Positions 7,881 through 16,677 of a stretch of 45,973 nt of DNA are shown in pieces. Numbering within the stretch: position 1 is the stretch's first letter; the number at the start of each line of letters is the position of its first letter. The notes beneath the pieces are model-generated. The model searched no databases, was not told the origin of the DNA, and saw only the letters and a list, made by a program, of their open reading frames with translations. The translations under genes and the position numbers were made by a program. The stretch covers positions 1-45,973 of the forward strand of contig JAEEIH010000152.1 in NCBI GenBank assembly GCA_016281275.1. Direction: 5' to 3'. The DNA is from Lachnospiraceae bacterium (lineage in GTDB: Bacteria; Bacillota; Clostridia; Lachnospirales; Lachnospiraceae).

Positions 7881-10800
7881 CTATTTTATTGCAATGCTTA
7901 TGTCTGATGCGAGCTGTTTGTAGGTTTCCATGAATTTGTGATGATTTGCGTTGACAAATTCTGTGTTACCCTCACCCGAGGCTTCCTCGAGAGCTTTTGC
8001 AAGAGCAAACGCGCTTTCGGATCCGATCGTCTTTGATGAACTCTTGAGAGAGTGGATGAGGATCTGATAATCGGACCATTTTTCTTCTCTGAAATACTCC
8101 TCGAGTAACCCGCCTTTTGAATCCACACCGTTACGATAGTTGTCAAGCATCTCGATATAGAAGGATTCCTCTTTTCCGCAGAAACGGAGCCCTTCGTTTA
8201 TGTTGATCCCGGCTTTTTCAAGGAGATGTTTTGCTTCATCCGAAAGAGAGGTGGGAAGGACGATCGAGTCTTCGTCTTCCGAAGTGGGACCGAACTCCAT
8301 GATGTCTTCGTTTGTGGGACCGAATTCAAGAACATCGTCATCATCACTTCTACCGCTCGGAGCAAAATCAAATACTTCAGCGACGTCGGGTTGCTTGATG
8401 TCATCGGGTTGCTTGACGTCATCGGGTTGCTTGACATCGTCGGACTGCTTGACGTCGTCGCGCTGCTTGACGTCATCGGGTTGCTTGACATCGTCGGACT
8501 GCTTGACGTCGTCGCGCTGCTTGACGTCATCGGGTTGCTTGACATCATCGGGTTGCTTGACATCATCGGGTTGCTTGACGTCGTCGGACTGCTTGACGTC
8601 GTCACGCTGCTTGACGTCATCGGGTTGCTTGACATCATCGGGTTGCGTGATATCGTCGGACTGCTTGACGTCGTCGCGCTGCTTGACGTCATCGGGAATT
8701 GTGGTCGTGGGAGCAAAGCTCATGACAGTAGGATCATCGGTTTCTTCGCTGCTTTGTTGTCTCCACTCGAAGAGACCTTCGGGCAGATGTGCGGCAAGCT
8801 TTGCCTGCAGATCTTCCACCTCGATCGGTTTTGAGAGATAGTCGTCAAAACCTGAAGCAAGGTATTTCTCTTTGGCTCCGACAACCGCATTGGCTGTCAG
8901 TACGATCACACGGGTTCCTTCGGGAACAAGATTCTCATCCTTGAGGTGACCGAGAGTAACTATACCGTCCATTCCCGGCATCATATGATCCATAAGTACG
9001 ATATCATATCTGTTCTTTTTCATCAATTCAATGCATTCCTGACCCGATGAGGCAAGATCGGGCTTGATGTTTGAAAGCTTTAACAGATTGCGCGCCACTT
9101 TGAGATTCATGTCGTTGTCATCAACAACAAGGATACGAGCATTTTCTGCAAAGAGCGTTTTTGATGTGTCTTTTTGATTCTCGGCAGTAATCCTGAGACG
9201 TTCGGAATAATCCCCGATCGCTTCGTCGGAAAGGATCTGCTGTACGATCGTGAACGAGAATTCCGAGCCGACTCCGTAAATACTGTCGACATGAAGTTCG
9301 CTGTTCATCATGGAAAGGAGCTTGGTAACGATCGACATTCCGAGACCTGTACCTTCGATGTTTCTGTTTCGGATTTCTTCGATACGTTCAAACGATTCAA
9401 AAAGCTTCTTCATATCGGCCGATTTGATTCCGATGCCCGTATCTTTAACAGAAACAAAGAGCTTCAGGCTGTCGCCTTCGCGTCCGCCATCCTTTAGCGT
9501 GAGGGTTACCGCGCCTTCGTGTGTGTATTTTACCGCATTTGTCAGGAGATTTGTAATAACCTGGGCGATGCGGACATCATCTCCGAAAAGAACGGAAGGA
9601 AGAGTCGGATCGACATCCACATTGAAACGGAGTGACTTCGCTTTTGCTCTTTCATCGATGGAATTTACGAGATCGTTGACCAATGATGAAAGATCGTATT
9701 TGACGGGAAGTATCTCCATTTTGCCGTCCTCGATCTTTGAAAAATCAAGGATCGAGTTGATGAGCGAGAGAAGATTGCGACCTGAGGATTTGATGTTCAT
9801 CGAATAATCCCTGATCGTTTCGGAATCCGTTTCACGCAGGATCATCTCGTTCATGCCGAGCACCGCGTTGATGGGAGTCCTGATCTCGTGCGACATCTGC
9901 GCAAGAAATTGATTCTTTGCACGGTCGGCCGATATGGCTGCATCGGCGGCATCTTTCATCCTTGAATTGGTCATTTCCTGCCAGCGGATCATGTTGCCCA
10001 GCGTCCTGTAAACCAGGATGATGCAGACGATGAATGCGGCAAGGCAAATGAGGTCGTAGATAAGCATCGAGCCATAAACGGAAAGGAAATTCTTTACAAC
10101 ATATATGGCGAAATCGGTACTTTCACTTCTCGTAGCGATAAGAAGCTTCATTCCGGAGTCGTAATCCGTGATGAGCTCTATGCTGCTGGCATCCTCAAAA
10201 ATCCCGTTGTATGGAAGATCCGAGATGCTCGTGCGCGTTTCGGCCGTCATCTGATATTTCCCGTAAGGATGGTTGACGATATCACCCTCGGCATCCACCA
10301 GAAAGGCATATCCTGTGTCGGTATAGCTGTCGCCGAGGATGTTCACGAGCGAGTCCATATAGAAATCAATACCGAAGTTTCCGACAAATTCACCTGTTTT
10401 GCTGTCTAGAACTGTTTCCGCAACAGTAACACAGTAACCGCCTGTTTGCTGGTCGTAATAGGGCGTTGTAACGATCCAGCCCTCATCGCTTTGTGAGAGC
10501 GCGATGTACCAGGGACGGTCCTGTACCGGCTTGTCGGGATCTGGTTCCCACCCATTGTTCATGTAGACAGTATGGACACGCTCGGGATTGGTGATATATG
10601 ACGCCGAAATTTCGGGGTATTGTTCGGTGATCTTGTTCAGGAAGCTGACTGTTTCTTCATAGTTGTCAAGCATGGAGGGGTTGGTTGAGAAAAAGCTGCA
10701 AAACATGTCAAGCTTGCTCTTTTGTTCGGCAACCCAGCTGTCAAGTTTATCTTTGTACTCGCCGGCTTCGCCCTGCATGTTCGAGAAGCCGAGCTGATAG

Positions 10801-12038
10801 GTAGTGTATATGCTTGTGAAGAGTGTAATGCTCATAACCACGATCATGATTATGATGATCAGCGCGCGGAACTTGTTATTGATGCCAAATTTATGAAGAG
10901 AGAAAAGGCTTTTCTCTCTGTGGCTTTTTTCGGTGCGGAGTATATTTTTATAGGAAATGATCTGCCCGAGTTTTTCGTTAAGGCTGCGACCTGCCTCCTG
11001 GATTTTGGCAAATTCGACCGCAGACGATTCCTCGGCTGAAGTGCTTTCGTGCGCCGAAATCTCAAGGATCTTGTTTAGAGGGGCTTTGAGCTCTCCCGTG
11101 ATACCCGAAATAAACTCGTCTCTTGCGGAAAGCGCGCTTTCCGCACGTTTTCTGCTGCGTGTGGCGAGTACATAAAGTACAACGATAACGGTGAAAAGAG
11201 CAACCGAAAGGAAGATCGTGAGAGAAAGCTGAATGTAGGATTTACGGTAAAGCTCCCATTCACTTTCGCTGACGATCAGGTACCAACCGGTGCCGTTTCT
11301 TGTGGCAAAAAGGTTTTCGTGAAGCATTCCGTCCTTAATGCGACCCGTCACAACGCCGGTTTTGTTCTTGGCGAGCGCATAAATGCCCGCATAGTCGGGA
11401 AGCTCTTCGATAAGCTTTTTACCGATCTGTTCGGGATCGGTCGAACCCGCAATGATGCCTTCGTCCGTGACGATGACGGCGTTTGTGGATTCGGTACTGT
11501 GAAGCTTTTTGATGTGCGCCTGTATCGAATCGAGAGTGTAGTCGATCGCGATAACGGTCTCTTTGTCACCGAGCATTACCGAAACCGTGAAGCAGATTTC
11601 GTTGGTAAGCGCGTCAATGTACGGGGGACTCACATAAGGCTCTCCGTTGTTTTTGATGGCGCCCTTGTACCAGAGCCTTTCCTGTGCGACATAGCCGTCC
11701 GGTGCAACAAGGTCGGGAATGATATCCCAATCGGAGGCTGCCATATATACATTGTATCCGTTTTTGTTCTCGATAAGCTGGTTCTTCTTCCTACGGAGGA
11801 ATGATGCAACTTCTTCACGACTGTGGAGATGCTCACGCAATTCGATGGCCATCCCCATGGTCGTGTTGATAGCTTCGTTGAGTGTGGTTTCAAGAGCGCC
11901 GCTCACAGACTGAAGCTGATAGGAGCCTGAGGTACGGGTCTGCTCTCGTGTTATGCCGAAAACGACAAAAATGTCCATCGAAACAATTGTAATAAGTAAT
12001 ACTGCGATGACTGCAATGATCGCACTGTTCTTTTTCAC
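7881..12038 (-). CDS. Large hybrid histidine kinase: Cache-TM-degenerate HisKA-TM-Cache-TM-HisKA-HATPase-REC-(DDVKQ)n-HPt
   Basis: Two separate extracytoplasmic Cache-like regions; FISGITGELKAPLN (relic HisKA) and FLAQMSHEIRTPINAVLG (intact HisKA); GTGLGMSIV; VDDND...VLMDHMMPGMDG; IHSLKSSSKTIGS HPt. Confidence 0.88.
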   Translation of the reverse strand: MKKNSAIIAVIAVLLITIVSMDIFVVFGITREQTRTSGSYQLQSVSGALETTLNEAINTTMGMAIELREHLHSREEVASFLRRKKNQLIENKNGYNVYMAASDWDIIPDLVAPDGYVAQERLWYKGAIKNNGEPYVSPPYIDALTNEICFTVSVMLGDKETVIAIDYTLDSIQAHIKKLHSTESTNAVIVTDEGIIAGSTDPEQIGKKLIEELPDYAGIYALAKNKTGVVTGRIKDGMLHENLFATRNGTGWYLIVSESEWELYRKSYIQLSLTIFLSVALFTVIVVLYVLATRSRKRAESALSARDEFISGITGELKAPLNKILEISAHESTSAEESSAVEFAKIQEAGRSLNEKLGQIISYKNILRTEKSHREKSLFSLHKFGINNKFRALIIIIMIVVMSITLFTSIYTTYQLGFSNMQGEAGEYKDKLDSWVAEQKSKLDMFCSFFSTNPSMLDNYEETVSFLNKITEQYPEISASYITNPERVHTVYMNNGWEPDPDKPVQDRPWYIALSQSDEGWIVTTPYYDQQTGGYCVTVAETVLDSKTGEFVGNFGIDFYMDSLVNILGDSYTDTGYAFLVDAEGDIVNHPYGKYQMTAETRTSISDLPYNGIFEDASSIELITDYDSGMKLLIATRSESTDFAIYVVKNFLSVYGSMLIYDLICLAAFIVCIILVYRTLGNMIRWQEMTNSRMKDAADAAISADRAKNQFLAQMSHEIRTPINAVLGMNEMILRETDSETIRDYSMNIKSSGRNLLSLINSILDFSKIEDGKMEILPVKYDLSSLVNDLVNSIDERAKAKSLRFNVDVDPTLPSVLFGDDVRIAQVITNLLTNAVKYTHEGAVTLTLKDGGREGDSLKLFVSVKDTGIGIKSADMKKLFESFERIEEIRNRNIEGTGLGMSIVTKLLSMMNSELHVDSIYGVGSEFSFTIVQQILSDEAIGDYSERLRITAENQKDTSKTLFAENARILVVDDNDMNLKVARNLLKLSNIKPDLASSGQECIELMKKNRYDIVLMDHMMPGMDGIVTLGHLKDENLVPEGTRVIVLTANAVVGAKEKYLASGFDDYLSKPIEVEDLQAKLAAHLPEGLFEWRQQSSEETDDPTVMSFAPTTTIPDDVKQRDDVKQSDDITQPDDVKQPDDVKQRDDVKQSDDVKQPDDVKQPDDVKQPDDVKQRDDVKQSDDVKQPDDVKQRDDVKQSDDVKQPDDVKQPDDIKQPDVAEVFDFAPSGRSDDDDVLEFGPTNEDIMEFGPTSEDEDSIVLPTSLSDEAKHLLEKAGININEGLRFCGKEESFYIEMLDNYRNGVDSKGGLLEEYFREEKWSDYQILIHSLKSSSKTIGSESAFALAKALEEASGEGNTEFVNANHHKFMETYKQLASDISIAIK
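8382..8696 (-). repeat. In-frame 18-bp tandem repeat encoding [P/R/S]DDVKQ (about 17 units)
   Basis: Direct reading: PDDVKQ RDDVKQ SDDITQ PDDVKQ PDDVKQ RDDVKQ SDDVKQ ... PDDIKQ PDV in the linker between REC and HPt. Confidence 0.97.
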
Positions 12039-12095
12039 TTGTTTTCTCCTCGATATACTGTAAGTATTTATTCTTCACCCGTAGCAGGATGTGTT

Positions 12096-12461
12096 TCAGG
12101 CACCCCGTGTTTCCTCACGGATCAATCTGGCTGCTTCTCTTATGGAGTGCTCAAGCCAGCTGCCGTCTATAGGTTTTGTTATGAAATCGTAGATGTGCTC
12201 CCTCATGGCGTAGCCGGCGAAAAACGGATCATTGCTGATCCAGATGACACGCGTGTTCGGGAAGCGAAGAGTGTATTCACGCACAACTTCCATACCTTCG
12301 GCTCCGTCGAGAGCAATTATGGCAAGGTCATATACGATCTTATAGACTTTATGACCGTCAAGCTCGGCGCGCGAGCATGACTCGGATCCGGACGCCTTGT
12401 AGAGAAAGGTCTGAATCGATTCGAATTCGATGTCGTCGTGAGTGTAGATAACAGTGTTCAT
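12096..12461 (-). CDS. Stand-alone receiver-like protein with atypical phosphoacceptor region
   Basis: REC-like layout (THDD...YDLAIIALDGAEGMEVV...VIWIS...YDFITKPID), but no Asp at the ungapped phosphosite position. Confidence 0.65.
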   Translation of the reverse strand: MNTVIYTHDDIEFESIQTFLYKASGSESCSRAELDGHKVYKIVYDLAIIALDGAEGMEVVREYTLRFPNTRVIWISNDPFFAGYAMREHIYDFITKPIDGSWLEHSIREAARLIREETRGA

Positions 12462-12627
12462 AAATACCTCCGGATTTTGTCAAATCCTGTCCTTTGTCTG
12501 TATTTCCAATACTTGAAAGAAGTAAAGAAATGGTTTAAAGTATAATTCGGATTGCGTATAACGCGTACCGCATAACGTTCAAAACTCCCGAATCATAGGA
12601 TAGTGAAACGGGAGAAGTAAATCAACA

Positions 12628-12661
12628 GACTTGGTAAAATTCGCTTGCGACTTGGTAAAAT
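12628..12661 (+). promoter_or_regulatory. Candidate LytTR-type operator: 13-bp direct repeats with 21-bp period
   Basis: GACTTGGTAAAAT at 12628-12640 and 12649-12661, upstream of the LytTR regulator gene. Confidence 0.6.
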
Positions 12662-12749
12662 CGGCAAACCGGAAAACGGGCAACGATGGACGGTCGTGCC
12701 GCATCGACCGGGATAACAGGCGGAAAACCGAGTTCCATGAGGAAATTAC

Positions 12750-13508
12750 ATGAATATTGCTATTGTAGATGATGAGCAAAATGAGATCGAACGTCTTGAG
12801 AGTGTGATCAACGAATATGCACAGGTTAACAAGCTCGAGATATCCGTCTTCAGTTTTCACAGCGCCGAGGAGATACTCGGTTCGTACCATCCGTACGCTT
12901 ATACACTCATTTTTCTCGATATCTATATGCCGGGTGGCTCCGGAATCGATGCAGCGCGATCCATCATGGAGAATGATCCGGGGGCGATCATCATATTTCT
13001 GACATCGAGTGACGAGCATATGCCCGAAGCTTTTTCGCTTCACGTTTATGACTACATCAACAAGCCCGCAGGGCGTGAACGCCTTTTTAAAGTGCTTGAC
13101 GATGCACTCATGCGTACCACGAAGAAAAGTTCGGAACCGGTATTCACCTTCATCAGCAACAGACATACGATAGCGGTCAGATTCTCCGAAATCCTTCTCG
13201 TGCGCACAAACGGACGTAACCTTGAGATAGTCGATACCGACGGTGAGAGTTATGAGACCCGCATGACCATTTCGGAAGCGGAGCAGAAGCTTTCGACAGA
13301 TGCCCGTTTTTTGACACTCATGAAGGGGATCGTTGTGAATATGGATTTTATAAGGGACATTCGTGACGGTCTTTGCCACATGACAAACGGAGAGAGCGTC
13401 GGGGTGAACGTTAAAAATGCAAAATCGCTTGTGGCGACCTGGCAAAATTACAGAATAGGAAGTATTCGTGCCGAACGCAGGGAAAGGAGAAAAACATATA
13501 ATGCTTGA
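12750..13508 (+). CDS. LytTR-family response regulator (AgrA/LytR-like)
   Basis: MNIAIVDDEQNE...LIFLDIYMPGGSGIDAA...YDYINKPAG plus LytTR region (ILLVRTNGRNLEIVDTDG...FLTLMKGIVVNMDFI). Confidence 0.92.
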   Translation: MNIAIVDDEQNEIERLESVINEYAQVNKLEISVFSFHSAEEILGSYHPYAYTLIFLDIYMPGGSGIDAARSIMENDPGAIIIFLTSSDEHMPEAFSLHVYDYINKPAGRERLFKVLDDALMRTTKKSSEPVFTFISNRHTIAVRFSEILLVRTNGRNLEIVDTDGESYETRMTISEAEQKLSTDARFLTLMKGIVVNMDFIRDIRDGLCHMTNGESVGVNVKNAKSLVATWQNYRIGSIRAERRERRKTYNA

Positions 13509-14838
13509 GAATTATTATGTTATATTTCTCAATATTCTGTCTCAGTTTCCCGCGGGGATCCTCTGCTTTGTTCCGATGCGCGGAAAGATGCGCGGAAGCA
13601 TTAAGAAAACAATCCTGACGGTTTTTGTGCCGTATCTTGCATTTATCGCGATCTCGGCATTAGTGGCGACCGTATTTGATATACGGCCGTATTTTATCAG
13701 AATTCCGGTGATCCTCTTTTTCTTCCTTGTATATTATAAGAGTCTTGACATACATATCACAAAAGCTGTTTTTGTCTGCATTCATGTGTATTCCGTCGTT
13801 GTTATCCTGTACAGTCTGGCAAACGGATGCGACGCGCTTATACATCCGCAGCTCGGCGCCGGCAGTTACACATTGTCCGACTCGCTTCTGCAGCTCCTGT
13901 TTGTATCTGTTTATACATTACTTGTTTTTTGGCCCGTCAAAAAATACGGTTCCGAGCTCTTTGAAAAGCTTTCGAGCCCGAGAGTGTGGATCTCTGCTTC
14001 TTTGATACCCGGGATCGTTCTCGTCGTCAATCTGCTGATGAGAGTGGAAAAGTACGAATCGCTCTATGTCAACCGTGTTTTTCATGCGTTTTTTGCGATC
14101 CACATAGTCAGCTTTGTTATGATCATGGTACTCACGATATTCTTTTACTATGTGGTGTCGGGCATTTTACGTGAGACTCGGACACTTGAAGAACTGAAAA
14201 TACTTAAGCTTCAGGAGCGGTATTTCAAGGCGCAGCAGCAGTACATGAACGATACGGCGCGCGCACGCCATGATTTCAAGCATACCATTCACACGCTTGA
14301 ACGACTTGCAAGCGACGGGGATCTCTCGGAGATAAAAAACTATCTCAGTCGTTATTCCGATTCGATGCCTAAAAATGAAATATCGTATTATTGTGAGAAC
14401 ATGGCGGTCAACGCTCTGCTGAATTATTATATGGAACAGGCGAAGAAAGCGAAGACTTCGTTTACTCTTGAAGTTGATATGCCTCAGAAACTGCCGATAA
14501 CGGATGTGGAGATGTGCGCGGTTCTCGGCAACATTCTTGAAAACGCAATGATGGCAAGCATGGAGATCGCGACCGAGCTCAGGTATATCGATCTGGCGAT
14601 AAGGGTTGAGAATGATTCCCAACTCTACATAGTGGTACAGAATTCGTTTAACGGAATAGTTCGCGTTGAGGACGGAAAGTACTATACGACCCACTCGGGA
14701 AACGGGATCGGTCTCGGGTCAGTTATGACTGTTGCGCAAAGCTGCGGCGGAACCGCAAGGTTTTCGCATGAAGGTACGGACTTTTTTTCTGATGTTATCC
14801 TTCCGCTTAACAGCGCCGTTCGGACGGAATCTGTTTAA
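13501..14838 (+). CDS. Membrane GHKL-family sensor histidine kinase (AgrC-like)
   Basis: Multiple TMs; ARHDFKHTIHTLERL; LGNILENAMMAS; HSGNGIGLGSV. Start ATG 13501 overlaps the stop of the regulator. Confidence 0.88.
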   Translation: MLENYYVIFLNILSQFPAGILCFVPMRGKMRGSIKKTILTVFVPYLAFIAISALVATVFDIRPYFIRIPVILFFFLVYYKSLDIHITKAVFVCIHVYSVVVILYSLANGCDALIHPQLGAGSYTLSDSLLQLLFVSVYTLLVFWPVKKYGSELFEKLSSPRVWISASLIPGIVLVVNLLMRVEKYESLYVNRVFHAFFAIHIVSFVMIMVLTIFFYYVVSGILRETRTLEELKILKLQERYFKAQQQYMNDTARARHDFKHTIHTLERLASDGDLSEIKNYLSRYSDSMPKNEISYYCENMAVNALLNYYMEQAKKAKTSFTLEVDMPQKLPITDVEMCAVLGNILENAMMASMEIATELRYIDLAIRVENDSQLYIVVQNSFNGIVRVEDGKYYTTHSGNGIGLGSVMTVAQSCGGTARFSHEGTDFFSDVILPLNSAVRTESV

Positions 14839-15054
14839 TCTTCCGTATTGCGCAACGCGGTCCGGATTTGATATAATGTGACATGAGTTACGGAGTTGTT
14901 TCGCGTAATCAGAAACCGCTTTTGAACTTAGTTCAAGGGTTTGTGTTATAACGGTACCTGATACTTTGATCCGTTATAATATGTTAATATGTACACAACA
15001 AAATCGTCAGCCGGACGCTTTGGATGCACCCGGCGGGAAACGGAGGAATGATCA

Positions 15055-15594
15055 ATGGCAGGCAAGTATGAAGGAACACAGACACAGAAGAATCTTGAGG
15101 CTGCATTCGCGGGTGAGAGCCAGGCTCGCAACAAGTACACCTACTTCGCCTCAAAGGCAAGAAAAGAAGGCTTTGAACAAATAGCGGAGCTTTTCGAACT
15201 TACGGCAAACAATGAGAAAGAGCATGCTAAGCTTTGGTTCAAGGAACTCGGCGGAATCGGAACCACGGCGGAAAACCTTCTTGCAGCGGCAGAGGGTGAG
15301 AACCATGAGTGGACCGATATGTATGAAGGTTTTGCAAAGACCGCCGAGGAAGAAGGCTTCAAGGCGCTCGCAGCCAAATTCAGGGGCGTTGCCGCAATAG
15401 AGAAGAGACATGAGGAAAGGTATCGTGCGCTTCTTCATAACATAGAGGCGCAGGAAGTGTTCAAAAAGAGTGAGGTAAAGGTTTGGGAGTGCCGCAATTG
15501 CGGACACATCGTTGTCGGAACCGCAGCTCCCGCGGCATGTCCCGTTTGCGCTCATCCTCAGAGCTACTTCGAGATCAGCAGCGAGAATTACTGA
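15055..15594 (+). CDS. Rubrerythrin
   Basis: [33 protein letters not shown]...[14 protein letters not shown]...[10 protein letters not shown]...[12 protein letters not shown]. Confidence 0.97.
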   Translation: MAGKYEGTQTQKNLEAAFAGESQARNKYTYFASKARKEGFEQIAELFELTANNEKEHAKLWFKELGGIGTTAENLLAAAEGENHEWTDMYEGFAKTAEEEGFKALAAKFRGVAAIEKRHEERYRALLHNIEAQEVFKKSEVKVWECRNCGHIVVGTAAPAACPVCAHPQSYFEISSENY

Positions 15595-15630
15595 TATTAT
15601 ATTAAAAATCGATCGCTCAATTAATTTGGT

Positions 15631-15660
15631 CCGGAAGCTTAGGCTTCCGGGCTTTTATTA
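15631..15660 (+). terminator. Rho-independent terminator after rubrerythrin
   Basis: ccggaagc TTAG gcttccgg (15631-15650) followed by gcttttatta. Confidence 0.8.
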
Positions 15661-15832
15661 TTTTGGATGAAACCGATACGTCGGATCGCAAATAACCGGA
15701 CTTATGACGTTTGCTCTCTTGATATCTGATTGTAAAAACAAGGATACTATACGGTTGATTCGTGTATATCGTGAATAATACAATCACAATAAGCGAATAA
15801 TAATAATAAATACGCAAAAACAAATATACAGC

Positions 15833-15860
15833 TTGACAAATATTACAAATATGATACACT
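15833..15860 (+). promoter_or_regulatory. Sigma-A-like promoter of the TetR gene
   Basis: TTGACA (15833-15838), 16 nt, TACACT (15855-15860). Confidence 0.6.
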
Positions 15861-15918
15861 ATGTATGTGTTTACTTAACAGCAATACATTTTTTGCGTAT
15901 TTTCAGGAGGATTATCAG

Positions 15919-16506
15919 ATGAACAAGAAAGAACTCCAAAGACAAGAGAGTAATAAACGTATCGTGGAGGCGGCGCTTGTTGAATTTTCAAAAAACAATT
16001 ATCAGGTTGCGACCCTCACAGATATCGCGGTCAGGGCCGATGTCTCCAAAGGTCTTGTCACACTCCGTTTCGGGAGTAAAGCGGGTCTCTTCCTGGAACT
16101 TATGAAGGTTGTCTGTGAAAGGGAACTTGTTTTGCCCGAGAAAAGGGTAAACAACTTTGATGATGCGATACTCGCGGTAGTTGCGTACAGCAAATATCTT
16201 GCCAAAGAAAAGCCTCTTATAGCAAAATTCGTGTACAGATTCCTTGACTGTATCGATTTTATTCCCGAGGACAGCCGCGAAATGATGAAAGAACATGTGA
16301 TGAACAATAAGAGTATGGCATATTTTGAAAAGGCCGCAAAAGAAGGTAAGCTCAACAAGCACTTTGACGCGTACGGTGCGCTTTGTCTCTTTGTGACGAA
16401 CTGCCTGAGCCTTTCAATCTCGACCGTTAATGCGGAAGTTGATTTCCTTGATGACAAGGACTACCTTTTCATGCTTCCCCTTATCCTGGCTCCGAAGAAA
16501 CAGTAA
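15919..16506 (+). CDS. TetR/AcrR-family transcriptional regulator
   Basis: KRIVEAALVEFSKNNYQVATLTDIAVRADVSKGLVTLRFGSKAGLFLELM HTH; AGGAGG RBS before ATG 15919. Confidence 0.9.
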   Translation: MNKKELQRQESNKRIVEAALVEFSKNNYQVATLTDIAVRADVSKGLVTLRFGSKAGLFLELMKVVCERELVLPEKRVNNFDDAILAVVAYSKYLAKEKPLIAKFVYRFLDCIDFIPEDSREMMKEHVMNNKSMAYFEKAAKEGKLNKHFDAYGALCLFVTNCLSLSISTVNAEVDFLDDKDYLFMLPLILAPKKQ

Positions 16507-16533
16507 ACCATAAGCAAAAAAATGCTTGCAAGG

Positions 16534-16585
16534 GCAGGTTTTCCCGATCGCGGTTTTACGCCGTGAAACGGAAAACCTGCTTTTT
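16534..16585 (+). terminator. Rho-independent terminator after the TetR gene
   Basis: 11-bp stem gcaggttttcc (16534-16544) / ggaaaacctgc (16570-16580) followed by TTTTT. Confidence 0.8.
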
Positions 16586-16677
16586 GTAACGAGCGGAGAA
16601 ACTTGCTTTTTTGCGTCATGGGGTTGTATACTGAAATATGCCGCTGCCGGCAAAACGCAGCAAAAGAGGAGGCGCCC

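Noticed and set aside
8382-8696. Possible CRISPR-like array because of regular 18-bp repeats
   Set aside because: Repeats are directly adjacent with no unique spacers and stay in frame within a protein linker.
8198-8841. Overlapping ORFs of 172-213 aa (MSSNPMTSSS..., TSSGCLTSSDCL..., GLLDVIGLLD...)
   Set aside because: They are out-of-frame or antisense translations of the stop-free DDVKQ tandem repeat; the kinase frame has domain homology on both sides.
12579-13445. 288-aa minus-strand ORF opposite the LytTR regulator
   Set aside because: Shadow ORF antisense to a clear REC-LytTR gene; no family resemblance and no convincing RBS.
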